NCBI GenBank assembly: GCA_030645615.1
Contig: JAUSNB010000039.1
Span: 45,538 to 109,537, forward strand
Direction: 5' to 3'
Origin: Actinomycetota bacterium
GTDB taxonomy: Bacteria; Actinomycetota; Actinomycetes; S36-B12
Length of the DNA stretch: 64,000 bases
Shown piece by piece: positions 26,230 to 35,147 of the stretch. The notes under the pieces are model-generated. The model was not told where the DNA came from, did no database searches, and worked only from the letters and a program-made list of their open reading frames with translations. The first letter of the stretch is position 1. Every line of letters begins with the position of its first letter. Both the position numbers and the translations under genes were made by a program.

Positions 26230-28058
26230 GCGCGTCGGGGTCGCCGAACCCGGGGGCGTTAGTCATCGAAAAGACGGTCGTCATCATCGCCGCGACCGGC
26301 CTCGCGCTGGTCGCCGCGATCCACGCCACCGGCTGGCTGCTCGCCGTCCTCACCGCGCACCCCACGCCGCGGTTCACCCTCACCCGCGCCGTCCGCGCCC
26401 TGGGAATGACCCCGTACGTGCCCGGTGTCCCGGTGGCCGTCCACGCCGCGGTCCTGCTGCTCCTCGCCGCAGCGGTCACCCTGGTGATCATGCGGGTGCA
26501 GCGGCACCGCCGCTACCGGACCACGGCACCGAAGCATCGCGCCGCCGCGTTCGACACCCGCGACGGCTGGGCCACCCGCGAAGCCGTCACCCGCGCCGCC
26601 TCACCCCGCACGCTGATGGCCCAGGCCGCCATATTGCGCCCGACACTGGACAAGCCGACCCCGGCCGATGTCGGCTACTACCTCGGCACCTCCCGCGGGC
26701 AAGCGGTGTGGGCGTCAGTGGAGCGCAGCATCCTCGTCGTCGGACCCCCCGGCTCCGGCAAGGGCCTGCACATCGCGATCAACGCGATCCTCGACGCCCC
26801 CGGCGCCGTCATCACCACCTCCACCAAACCCGACAACATCAAGGCCACCCTCACCACACGCGCCGGCCTCGGTCCGGTCGGCGTATTCGACCCGCAGGGG
26901 ATGCTCGGCGCGGGATTCGACCATCAGGTCGCGTGGGATGCGATCGCCGGCTGCGAGGACCCCATCCGCGCCGCCACCCGCGCCGAAGCCCTCGCCGCCA
27001 ACACCGGCATCGCCACCAACGGCGAGAACGCGGTCTGGCGGGGCCACGCCAAGACCATCATCGAAGCCGTCCTCCACGCCGCCGCCCTCAACGGGGCGGA
27101 CATCGACACCGCCTACCGGTGGATGCAGTCCCCCCACGCCATGGACATCGCCCTGGCGATCCTCGAGAACCACCCCGACGCGGCCATCACCTGGGACTCC
27201 CGGCTGCGCGGCCTCATCCACAACCCCGACCCGCGGTTCGTCGGATCCGTCATGAGCGTCGTATCCTCCGCCATCACCCCCCTGTCCCTGCCGACCGTTC
27301 GCGCCGCCCTCACCCCCACCCCCACCCGACCGGCGATCTCCGCGGAGTCGCTGCTGCGCGACCACGGCACCCTCTACTGCCTGGCCACCGACCGCGGCGC
27401 CGCCGCGTCCGCCGGATTCGTGTCCGCCCTCATCGAGGACGTCGCCTACACCGCCCGCGTCACCGCCGCCCGCTCCCCCGGCGGGCGGATGGACCCGCCC
27501 GTGCTGTTCCTGCTCGACGAATGCGCCAACGTCGCCCCCATCCCCTCCCTGCCCAACCTCCTCGCCGACGGTCGCGGCCAATCGCTGACGATCATCCCCA
27601 TCTTCCAAACCCTCGCCCAGGTCCGCTCCCGCTACGGCGACGAGGACGCCTCCACCGTGTTCAGCGCCAGCCAGATCAAGCTCATCCTCGGCGGCTCCGA
27701 TGACGCCGACGACTGCCGCGACATCTCCGGACTCATCGGCGAACGCGACGACTGGTACACCACCAGCAGCCACTCCGCCCACGCCCTCGCCATCGACAGC
27801 GGTGCCACCACATCGACCTCGCTACGGAAGGTGCCGATCCTGCCCCCCGACGCCATCCGCGCCATCCCCTTCGGGTCCGCCGTCATGCTGCAATCCCAGA
27901 CCGACCCCTTCCCCCTGCGGATGCGACCGTGGACCGCCCGACCCGACGCCGCCCGGATCACCGCCCAGCAGCGCCACGTCGAGGACGCGATCCTGGACTC
28001 CGGCGGCACCGGCCTGGCCACACCCTGGACGCCCCAGCCCGCACCGGAGTCGCCATGA
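26226..28058 (+). CDS. VirD4/TraG-type coupling protein
   Basis: The 610-residue protein starts at GTG 26,226, which overlaps the VirB4 stop. Two N-terminal membrane helices (around 20-45 and 75-95) precede a nucleotide-binding domain with Walker A VVGPPGSGKGLH and Walker B VLFLLDECANVAPIPSLPNL. It ends with VMLQSQTDPFPLRMRPW. Coupling proteins link the relaxosome to the secretion channel; the partner relaxase is at 30,327-33,659. Confidence 0.9.
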   Translation: MSASGSPNPGALVIEKTVVIIAATGLALVAAIHATGWLLAVLTAHPTPRFTLTRAVRALGMTPYVPGVPVAVHAAVLLLLAAAVTLVIMRVQRHRRYRTTAPKHRAAAFDTRDGWATREAVTRAASPRTLMAQAAILRPTLDKPTPADVGYYLGTSRGQAVWASVERSILVVGPPGSGKGLHIAINAILDAPGAVITTSTKPDNIKATLTTRAGLGPVGVFDPQGMLGAGFDHQVAWDAIAGCEDPIRAATRAEALAANTGIATNGENAVWRGHAKTIIEAVLHAAALNGADIDTAYRWMQSPHAMDIALAILENHPDAAITWDSRLRGLIHNPDPRFVGSVMSVVSSAITPLSLPTVRAALTPTPTRPAISAESLLRDHGTLYCLATDRGAAASAGFVSALIEDVAYTARVTAARSPGGRMDPPVLFLLDECANVAPIPSLPNLLADGRGQSLTIIPIFQTLAQVRSRYGDEDASTVFSASQIKLILGGSDDADDCRDISGLIGERDDWYTTSSHSAHALAIDSGATTSTSLRKVPILPPDAIRAIPFGSAVMLQSQTDPFPLRMRPWTARPDAARITAQQRHVEDAILDSGGTGLATPWTPQPAPESP

Positions 28059-28234
28059 CCTGCCCCACCGGCAAGCGGACCTTCGACACCCGCGCCCAAG
28101 CCCGAACCCACCGCAAGCGGCACCCCGACGCACCCCGACGCGCCTACTACTGCCACGCCTGCGCCGGATGGCACCTCGGCCGACTCACCCGACCCGTCAA
28201 GCACGGAACCGCCACCAACCAGCAGGCGCCATGA
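28055..28234 (+). CDS. small Cys/His protein, 59 aa
   Basis: The protein reads MTCPTGKRTFDTRAQARTHR and continues to YYCHACAGWHLGRL. The CxxC ... H pattern with a basic N-terminus resembles a small zinc-ribbon that could contact nucleic acid. It overlaps the stop of the coupling-protein gene and the start of the next gene (ATGA at both ends), so it is a translated member of the operon. No specific role is known to me. Confidence 0.65.
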   Translation: MTCPTGKRTFDTRAQARTHRKRHPDAPRRAYYCHACAGWHLGRLTRPVKHGTATNQQAP

Positions 28235-28797
28235 CCGGGGCCAGCGAGCACAGCGCCGATGAACCGCCGGTCAACCCGAAGAAGCAGCAGCAGCTCGAAG
28301 CGGTCCTCGCCCGCGTCGACGCCGAGCACGCCCACCAGCACAACACCCCTTGGCACGACCCCGGATCACCACTGGCCCGACCCGGCGAAGGCCCGCGCGG
28401 CGACCTCGGCACGTCGGTCAACTGGCACGAGATGGAGGACGACGACTTCTCCGACACCTTCGGCGCCCTGTGCACATTCCTCGAATGGGCCATCCCCCGC
28501 TGGAACTTCACCACCGAACAATTCCCCTACCACTGCTGATGGATGCACACCGACGTGTTCGAAGAGATCACCGCCTGGTGGGGCCTTTGGCAGAGCTACA
28601 TCCGCAACCCCAGCGCCCACATCGCCGAGAGCGTCACCTTCCACGAACGCACCGACGTCCTCAAAGACCGCCTCGCGAATACCTACCGCGGTCGCTGCAG
28701 GCACCAGCACGAAACGGCCCCCGCACTTCCTGCGGTCTCAATCCCTGACCTCGCCACATTGATTGCTGTCATCGGTCAAGCCAGTGCAGGCGGCTAG
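28231..28797 (+). pseudogene. DUF4913-like protein interrupted by in-frame TGA
   Basis: The frame starts at ATG 28,231 and runs to a TGA at 28,537-28,539. It continues in the same frame to 28,797. The two halves join as ...FLEWAIPRWNFTTEQFPYHC, stop, WMHTDVFEEITAWWGLW..., which is a continuous DUF4913-like domain. A Trp codon (TGG) at the stop would restore it. So either a recent nonsense mutation, a sequencing error, or readthrough applies. It is the last plus-strand gene of the conjugation operon. Confidence 0.7.
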
Positions 28798-28894
28798 CCT
28801 CCATCAGCCGCAAACTCCACTATGGCCAGGATGCGCACACCCCCGGAACACCGCTCTTGTCACACGACTGCCACGGCTGAGCCATACTGACGCA

Positions 28895-29347
28895 GTGAGT
28901 ACAAGGCAGTGGGGCTTAGTGTCGATTGGCTATGAGGGACGATGTGCCCAGGATCTCATCGGCACACTGACGGACCTTAAGGTTGTGACTCTGGTCGATG
29001 TGCGCCTCACTCCGCTGTCCCGCAAGCCCGGTCTTTCGAAGACGAAACTGTCTGCGTCGCTGGACGATGTCCGGATCGCCTACGTGCACTTGCCAGCGCT
29101 TGGCAACCCGCGCGACAACCGTGAGTCGTTCCGCGAGGGCGAGTCTGCAGCGGGATGTGTCCGCTTCAGCAAGCTCTTGGCACGACCGGCGTCAATCGCC
29201 GCGATGGATCAGTTGGAGGCTCTCGCGCGAGACGGCCTAACCGCCGTGCTGTGCTTCGAGCGAGAGCACGAGCGGTGTCACCGACAGGTCATTGTTGATG
29301 AACTCCAAGCGCGGCTCGGAGACTCAGCGACGCTGCTCCATGCCTAG
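28895..29347 (+). CDS. DUF488 family protein
   Basis: The 150-residue protein has the DUF488 pattern: VSIGYEGR at the start, VDVRLTPLSRKPG, and the C-terminal LCFEREHERCHRQVIVDEL. The Cys/His set in the last motif probably binds a metal. The biochemical role of DUF488 is not established. Its 3' end overlaps the convergent neighbour by four bases, a tail-to-tail pairing that suggests the two arrived as a unit. GTG 28,895 is the best start; ATG is absent nearby. Confidence 0.75.
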   Translation: MSTRQWGLVSIGYEGRCAQDLIGTLTDLKVVTLVDVRLTPLSRKPGLSKTKLSASLDDVRIAYVHLPALGNPRDNRESFREGESAAGCVRFSKLLARPASIAAMDQLEALARDGLTAVLCFEREHERCHRQVIVDELQARLGDSATLLHA

Positions 29348-30126
29348 TTGGCCCTCTCCTTGGGGTAGAACGCCCCAAGCACCATGAAGGTCTCCGGATA
29401 CCGATGCTGATTGCCCATGAAGAAGTACGTCTCCTTGCCCTCGCCGACGATCTGCTCACCAAACTTCGCTAGTAGGTGGGCCTGCACTTGGTCCGCCGGA
29501 TACTTCTGATTGAACTTGATCGTCGCCGCACCCACCTCCCAATCGCAGGAGTTGTGTGTGTGCCCTGGACAGTCAGTGTCCAGGCAGTGCCAGCGGTATC
29601 GGATCTGGAATTGCGGCGGTCGAAGAACGGCCAGCGCCTGGTCTCGCAACAAGTGTGGTGCAGCCGTGATCTCCGCCTGCAAGTGTTTCGCAGGCTCCCA
29701 GTCCGGCGCCGAATGAATGGTCGCTACGGCACCGGGCCTGACCCGAACAAGGCCTATCGAAGGCGCCGCCGCCGTGCCTTGTAGACCCATCAGTTCGCAG
29801 AGAGTGCGCTGTCCCAACAGAGGACCGAGGACACCGCGTCGAAGTCCCCAGTCTCGACGCGTGTCGACCTTCGCCCCCAGACGCAGCGTCTGAAGGTTCG
29901 GTCGGTGCGATTCCGGTCTTGCGTCGGCAGCCGAGGGGGCAGCGCCGATCTCGATTTCCTGCCACTTTGCGAATCGCGCCGCATCCGGCAGTTCACGGAA
30001 TCCCACCGGCCAGAGACGAACCCATTCCGGAGTAGCAGTGTCGGTCCGAACGCCTGCAACACAGACCGTCTCGCCCTCCGACTGCGTCACGGTTGGGTAC
30101 GCCTTCACGGTGACGATCAGCTTCAT
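29344..30126 (-). CDS. unknown protein with Cys/His cluster, partner of DUF488
   Basis: The 260-residue protein starts at ATG 30,126 (MKLIVTVKAYPTVTQ). An N-terminal beta-rich part (EWVRLWPVGFREL) is followed by a Cys-rich stretch RWHCLDTDCPGHTHNSCDWE that looks like a metal-binding knuckle, and a C-terminal YFFMGNQHRYPETFMVLG. I do not recognise a named family. The convergent DUF488 gene and the cargo-like position make an accessory or defence role plausible, but that is inference. Confidence 0.65.
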   Translation of the reverse strand: MKLIVTVKAYPTVTQSEGETVCVAGVRTDTATPEWVRLWPVGFRELPDAARFAKWQEIEIGAAPSAADARPESHRPNLQTLRLGAKVDTRRDWGLRRGVLGPLLGQRTLCELMGLQGTAAAPSIGLVRVRPGAVATIHSAPDWEPAKHLQAEITAAPHLLRDQALAVLRPPQFQIRYRWHCLDTDCPGHTHNSCDWEVGAATIKFNQKYPADQVQAHLLAKFGEQIVGEGKETYFFMGNQHRYPETFMVLGAFYPKERAN

Positions 30127-30326
30127 GGTCACGACCCTACGAGGCCAACCACCCCGGTGCTGCGATAGGTGCAAGGTGCTCGATCGATTTCCAGAGCCAC
30201 GGCAGACGAGCACGTAGAGGACCCGATCACCAGATGCTCCGGATCGACAGACTTCCTGAATGCGGGCCATGCCGCAAGCGCTCGACCACCGATGCTAGTC
30301 GCGTACCCGCACGGTGGTGTAGCTCG

Positions 30327-33300
30327 TCATCCCAGTGTTGTTGAGCCGAGCTCTGCGCGATCTCTATGCCGGCCTCCCGTTGGCATCGGGCTTCTGGCAG
30401 TTGGCCGTTCACCGCTCAGTCGTTCGCCGACCACCGAATGTGCGGTGCGATCCTCGTTGAACCCAGCATCTTGCATCCGGATTGCCATGATGGATAGCAC
30501 AGCGTCGCGGCGCGCGTCCGGGTCGAGTTTGAGGAGCGTCTCGAGTTGGGCGCCGTCAGCGATGTCGCAGACATTGACAACGGCGAAGGACTCGTCCTCG
30601 CTGCGGGTGAACGCGACATAGGCGCTGGACAGGTCGCGGTCGCCGCCGAGGTCGATGGACAGGGATTTCACGGTCTGGCCCTGGAGCTTGTGAGTCGTGG
30701 TGGCGTAACCGTGTCGGCTGTGCGTGACGGCCTGCTCGACGGTCAGGCGGTCCTCATGCTGGCCGTCAGCGTCCCAGTAGGTCAGGTGCACGCCGTCGCT
30801 CTTGACTGCGGTGACGAGGGCTCGGGTGCCGTTGTTGAGGTCGCGTTGCTGACCGTGTCTTCGGATGTTCCGGGTGATCTGGATGTGGTCGCCGACGGCG
30901 TAGGTGCGCTCGTTCCCGGCGTGCTTGTAGGCCACGTCCTGACCGGTGAGCCATCCCTGGTGGCGGGCCCAGTGGCGGGCGAGGTGGTTGAGGACGTCGA
31001 CCTGGTCGTTGCGGGAGGCTTCGAGCCCGGTCAGGCGCATCCGGTCACCGGAGTTGTCGAATGCTGCGGCCTTGGTCAGCCAGGATTCGATGAGGAGCCT
31101 GTTCTTGTCGACTTCGCTTCTAGCGACCTGGAAGTGGCCGGCGGCGGCGAGGATCTGCAGGGCGTCGTGGGCGTATCCGTCACGCAGAAGGGCGGCGCAT
31201 TCGCGGCCCAGGTCGGTCTTCTGGCGGAGGTTCTCGGTCAGTTCCGCGCCGCCGCGGGTCTCGTGCATCCAGCCGAACAGGGAGCTGGGGCCGATGGCTT
31301 GGAGCTGCTTGCGGTCTCCGACCAAGGTCACGGACACGTCCTGCGCGATGGCCCATTCGAGGATCCGGGCCTTCTCGGGCGCCGCGAGCATGGAGGCCTC
31401 ATCCACGATGAGGTGGTCGATGCGGGGGAGATCGAACGTCGCCCGGATGGCCTGGGCGCGCTGGTGGTCGCGTCGGCGTCCGCTGCGTTCGAGCTGGTCG
31501 ATGCGCAGTCGGGCGGGGTGCTGGTCGTCGGTGGCGTAGTCGATGCGGGCCAGGAACCGGGCGACGGTGCTGCCATCGATGTGGGCGGCGTCCTTGAGTC
31601 CTTGCGTGGCAATCGCTGCGGTGGATACCCCGTAGATCGTCATGCCCCGCCGTCCGAGGGCGTAGGAGACGGCGTCCAGGGCGGTGGTCTTGCCGCTGCC
31701 CGCGGACCCGACCACGGTGCCGATGAGGTCGCGGCCGGTGGTCATCTGCCGGTACAGGTCCAACTGCCCGGGGGTGAGAGTCCGCCCGGCGCCGAGGCTT
31801 CCGGAGTGCTCCAGCCACTCCGCGAGGAGCCGGTCAGCATCAACGGGGTGGAGGCGGTGGGTGTTCGCGTCGAAGCCGGCGGTGAACGTCGCGACGACGC
31901 GCTTCTCTGCCTCCAGGACGCGGATGGACGCGTACTCGGCCGCTCCGATGCGGCCGCGGCGACTGGGCTGGTCGGTCGCGGCACCGGGGAGGAATGCGAT
32001 CGCCTTGGCGGCCTCCGCGGCGCGCAGCACGTCGCCGTCGCTCCACGTGTGGGGGGCGAAGGCGCGGACCGCGGCCTCGATCTGGACGTCGAGGGCGAAG
32101 GACTGGTGTTCGCAGACGTACTCGTCGATCGCCACGGCCCAGGTGGCGTCGTCCCAGTTCTCCGGCTGCGAATAGGCGGGGTGGCGCGGGGCGGTGAAGG
32201 CGGTCGCGAGGTCGAAGTCGTCCTCGTCGGCGCGGTCGTGCATGCGGGTGCGGATATCGGCCCAGGTGCGGGTCTGGTCCTCCTTGCTGGCGGTGACGGT
32301 GCGCTTCGCGCGTGCACGAAGCCCCTCCCGGCGACGCGTCGTGACGGCGTCGGTTTCGTCCTCGAGGAGAGCGGCGAGCTCGCCGTCCACGTCAGTGCCA
32401 CCACGGGAGAACAGGGCGCGCACGATCGGGTCGCTGCCGGCGACTTCGTACTGCTGGTTGACGGTGTCGAACTCCCACCCGGGGACCAGCCCTCGGTCCA
32501 CGGACAGGCCGCGCAGGTGCCGCTCGTACTCAGCCTGGAACCACGGGGCGTGGTTGATGAGGTCCCGTCCGCCGTTGGCGACACCTCGCTCTGCTCCGTC
32601 GGTGCAGACGATGCGGTTGGGGAACATGACATGCCCGTGCAGATGCGGATCCAAGGACCGGGAGTAGGACTCGATGCTGACGGTCGCGGCGTACCCGTCG
32701 CCGTCGATCAGCTCCGCGCTCTGGCCATCTCCCTCGTGCCCGGTGCGGGCGTTGCCAACCCGAGCCATCAACCCGTCGGTCGCGGCGACCGTCGCGTCAT
32801 GCACGAGGTCGAGCCACTGCTCACGGGTGTCCTCATCGGCGGTGAAAGCGGCGACGCTGAACGATTTCGGGCAGGTCAGCGTCTGCTCATACCCGGCGTT
32901 CCCGTACGGCACGAGCCGCTCATAGTCCGTGGCAACCGCTCCGTGCACGACCGCGCCCAGCTCGCCGTCGGGCAGGGACAAGTCGAGTGGATCGCCGGGG
33001 AGGTTCTCGGTTCCTGCGGCCGCGAGGCGCCGGTAATGGGCACCGAGGCGGGTGAGGATCCGGGCACGGTCGAACCGCACGACCGGACGCGGATGACTCA
33101 CCCCGCGCGTCGACGGGCCGCGGTCATGCAGCTCCCATGCGGCCTCATTTCCGCGGAGCAGGGCCTCCGCGGTGCGGAACACGACCGTGCCCCCGGGCAG
33201 GCGCGCGGCGGTCTTAGCTAGGGACCGCCAACGTGCCGCACTGCCCATGCCGCGATACAAGTCGGCGAGGTCGACGCCGGCTGTAGCGCAGGCGTCGGTG

Positions 33301-33659
33301 ATCTCGGCGTAGTACGGGTGGGCGGCGATCTGGGCGTGCGGATTGTGCCGGGTCTTGACCGCGATCCGCTCGCCAGTGGCGCGGTCGATGCCGAACATCG
33401 CGTCGCGAACGATCTGCCCGTCCGAGGCCCGAAGCACCTCCCCGGGTCGGTACGCCAGGTGCTCCGCGGTGGCGCCGGAGCCGAGGAACCACACCCGTCG
33501 GGAGTCCATTGCGCCGGCCCCGAGCCGGTAGTCCACTTGCCGCTCCTGGGCCAGGCGGGACGCCGACTTCTCGGGTGTCGCACCGGACAGCCGGTACCCG
33601 ACTTGGGCGGCCAGACCAGTGCCGTGCTTGAGCACTTCGACGTGTCCGCTACGCGCCAC
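30327..33659 (-). CDS. MobF (TrwC/TraA-type) relaxase-helicase
   Basis: The 1,110-residue protein nicks the transfer origin and unwinds DNA. The HUH metal site is SLDPHLHGHVMFPN (His339, His341, His343). The catalytic Tyr is probably Tyr44 in QVDYRLGAG. The relaxase is followed by two RecD-like helicase parts with Walker A VVGSAGSGKTTALDAV, a DEASM Walker B, and C-terminal YATTTHKLQGQTV and AYVAFTRSEDE. The His triad lies about 190 residues later than usual, so an extra domain of about 150 residues is inserted after the tyrosine region. It is encoded opposite to the secretion genes. Confidence 0.92.
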   Translation of the reverse strand: MARSGHVEVLKHGTGLAAQVGYRLSGATPEKSASRLAQERQVDYRLGAGAMDSRRVWFLGSGATAEHLAYRPGEVLRASDGQIVRDAMFGIDRATGERIAVKTRHNPHAQIAAHPYYAEITDACATAGVDLADLYRGMGSAARWRSLAKTAARLPGGTVVFRTAEALLRGNEAAWELHDRGPSTRGVSHPRPVVRFDRARILTRLGAHYRRLAAAGTENLPGDPLDLSLPDGELGAVVHGAVATDYERLVPYGNAGYEQTLTCPKSFSVAAFTADEDTREQWLDLVHDATVAATDGLMARVGNARTGHEGDGQSAELIDGDGYAATVSIESYSRSLDPHLHGHVMFPNRIVCTDGAERGVANGGRDLINHAPWFQAEYERHLRGLSVDRGLVPGWEFDTVNQQYEVAGSDPIVRALFSRGGTDVDGELAALLEDETDAVTTRRREGLRARAKRTVTASKEDQTRTWADIRTRMHDRADEDDFDLATAFTAPRHPAYSQPENWDDATWAVAIDEYVCEHQSFALDVQIEAAVRAFAPHTWSDGDVLRAAEAAKAIAFLPGAATDQPSRRGRIGAAEYASIRVLEAEKRVVATFTAGFDANTHRLHPVDADRLLAEWLEHSGSLGAGRTLTPGQLDLYRQMTTGRDLIGTVVGSAGSGKTTALDAVSYALGRRGMTIYGVSTAAIATQGLKDAAHIDGSTVARFLARIDYATDDQHPARLRIDQLERSGRRRDHQRAQAIRATFDLPRIDHLIVDEASMLAAPEKARILEWAIAQDVSVTLVGDRKQLQAIGPSSLFGWMHETRGGAELTENLRQKTDLGRECAALLRDGYAHDALQILAAAGHFQVARSEVDKNRLLIESWLTKAAAFDNSGDRMRLTGLEASRNDQVDVLNHLARHWARHQGWLTGQDVAYKHAGNERTYAVGDHIQITRNIRRHGQQRDLNNGTRALVTAVKSDGVHLTYWDADGQHEDRLTVEQAVTHSRHGYATTTHKLQGQTVKSLSIDLGGDRDLSSAYVAFTRSEDESFAVVNVCDIADGAQLETLLKLDPDARRDAVLSIMAIRMQDAGFNEDRTAHSVVGERLSGERPTARSPMPTGGRHRDRAELGSTTLG

Positions 33660-33837
33660 AGCACACCACCGCAGCGGCAGAACCTGCGCCAGAAATCCGG
33701 GTTCGCGCGGCCAGTCGGTGCGGGCCAGCGGCGGCGCGCACCATCGTGATGCCAGCCCCGTTGGTGTTTCGGCTCTTTCGGTTCGTGGCCTGGCCGTGCG
33801 TCGAGGTCGTGTCGCGCTGGGGTGGGGTGGTGGTCAT
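33649..33837 (-). CDS. possible small protein upstream of relaxase
   Basis: A 62-codon frame starts at ATG 33,837 behind a strong GAGGAG ribosome site and ends inside the first codons of the relaxase gene. The product is Thr/Arg-rich with no known family. The ribosome site and the overlap suggest a coupled leader gene, but the composition is not convincing. Confidence 0.35.
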   Translation of the reverse strand: MTTTPPQRDTTSTHGQATNRKSRNTNGAGITMVRAAAGPHRLAARTRISGAGSAAAVVCCGA

Positions 33838-33957
33838 CTGGATCTCCTCGTGGCTGGTGGTGGATCGGGTGGTCGTCGTGGTCGTTGGTCGGTCTCGTGG
33901 CTGAGGGTCGATCGAGTGGCTTGGTGCTACGGGGGCCGTGTGCACAGGAGCGGACCT

Positions 33958-33999
33958 CCTGACCTGTCAACGGTGTCGAGGCCTCGGTGCCGCGCAACC
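33958..33999 (-). promoter_or_regulatory. leader repeat, copy H (minus strand)
   Basis: On the minus strand GGTTGCGCGGCACC, the self-complementary CGAGGCCTCG, ACACCGTTGACA and GTCAGG. It points toward the relaxase gene and is divergent from copy G, 27 bases away. Confidence 0.75.
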
Positions 34000-34026
34000 G
34001 GGCGCTTGCGCACCCAGTGCCGGGCC

Positions 34027-34068
34027 GGATGCGAGGCACCAAGCCGGCTCACACCGTTGACCGTGTAG
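34027..34068 (+). promoter_or_regulatory. leader repeat, copy G
   Basis: GGATGCGAGGCACC, self-complementary AGCCGGCT, ACACCGTTGACC and GTAG, followed by the hairpin GAGGCCG / CGGCCTC. It ends 44 bases before the gene at 34,113. Confidence 0.75.
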
Positions 34069-34112
34069 GAGGCCGCAACCGTGACGGCCTCACCGGCAGG
34101 ACGGAGTCCGTC

Positions 34113-34397
34113 GTGGGCAACGCGTTCCTCGCCGCGTCAGCTGACGCGGCGACCCGCCTGCAAGCCGCGCAGCGCAAGCACGCATCGCTGAAGGCCCGGG
34201 CTGACGACCGGCTGAAGACCGCGCAGGACCGTCACCGCGCCGAGGTCGCCGAAGCCGCATCGGTCGAGGCGGTCGGCTGGCGGCTGCTGCTCCAGGTGCC
34301 CGGGATGACCGTCAGCACCGCCGCCCGCATCGGCGGGACGAGCGAGTCCACCGTCAGCCGCTGGCTGGCCCGCGCCAAGGACCCCTCATGCACCTGA
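34113..34397 (+). CDS. small helix-turn-helix protein
   Basis: The 94-residue protein has an N-terminal coiled-coil-like helix rich in Lys, Arg and Ala (AAQRKHASLKARADDRLKTA) and a C-terminal helix-turn-helix (VSTAARIGGTSESTVSRWLA). GTG 34,113 follows the GGACGGAG ribosome site. It is divergent from the relaxase and could be a transfer-origin accessory protein or a regulator (inference). It overlaps the next start by ten bases. Confidence 0.65.
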   Translation: MGNAFLAASADAATRLQAAQRKHASLKARADDRLKTAQDRHRAEVAEAASVEAVGWRLLLQVPGMTVSTAARIGGTSESTVSRWLARAKDPSCT

Positions 34398-35086
34398 CCC
34401 CCCGCACCCTCGGCATGGCCATGGTCGCCACGGTGACCGGATGCACCGTGCTGGGCATCATGGCCAGTCTCGACCTCGCCTCCGCAGCCCACTCCGAAGC
34501 GCAGACCGCGGCAACGTCCCCGGCCACGGAGGCAGCGGCTGATCCATCCACGCCGTCACCGGCCGGCGGGGCCGCGGAAGGAACGGGGGCACTGAGGTCC
34601 TCGGCACCGACTGGCGCGGCTCGTGCCACGGAGCCCGGCACCGCGACCCCCACCGCGGCGCCAACGGCGAGCTCCACCGCGTCCCTGCCGCAGCCGTCGC
34701 CGACGACGACCTCCGAGACACCGTCCAGCACCCCGACTCATCGAGCCACCCCGCCCCGGCCGGCACCGACACTGGAACGGGAACCGGCACGACCAGTTCC
34801 TGCCGCAACCCCCTCGGTCCCGCGACCGTCTGCCCCTGCCGTGCGGCGCACCGCGACGAGGAACTCATGGCGGGCGCCCGCCCTTCAGGTGGGTTCCACC
34901 ACCATTACCCGGCCCCGGCTGACGTCCGGTGCACCCGTGTCGGTGACCGTCGCGTGCTCCCCGGGGTCCGGCTGCACCATGACCGGCGCCCAGCTGAACG
35001 TGGCATCGGGCACGTCGGTCACGGTCACGTGGTCAGCCCCGTCCCGACCGGGCTACACGACCTGGAGGGCGACCCGTGTGCTGTGA
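34388..35086 (+). CDS. exported, membrane-anchored Pro/Thr-rich protein
   Basis: The 232-residue protein begins with an N-terminal hydrophobic segment (LGMAMVATVTGCTVLGIMA), followed by about 120 residues of Ala/Pro/Ser/Thr-rich low complexity typical of a wall-spanning linker. It ends in a small beta domain with two Cys (VTVACSPGSGCTMTG), probably disulfide-bonded outside the cell. It may be a surface component of the conjugation machine. No specific family is recognised. Confidence 0.65.
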   Translation: MHLTPRTLGMAMVATVTGCTVLGIMASLDLASAAHSEAQTAATSPATEAAADPSTPSPAGGAAEGTGALRSSAPTGAARATEPGTATPTAAPTASSTASLPQPSPTTTSETPSSTPTHRATPPRPAPTLEREPARPVPAATPSVPRPSAPAVRRTATRNSWRAPALQVGSTTITRPRLTSGAPVSVTVACSPGSGCTMTGAQLNVASGTSVTVTWSAPSRPGYTTWRATRVL

Positions 35087-35147
35087 CCTGCCGCGGCCGC
35101 GGCCGTGCGCCACCGCGACGTGCCCATCGGTGCGCGCACGGTGGGCC

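Noticed and set aside
28537..28539. TGA as selenocysteine
   Set aside because: No selenium chemistry is expected for a DUF4913 protein; Trp fits the domain and no SECIS-like hairpin is obvious.
30546..33221. 891-codon open frame on the plus strand
   Set aside because: It is the complement of the relaxase gene, which has clear catalytic motifs; the antisense product is low-complexity and resembles nothing.
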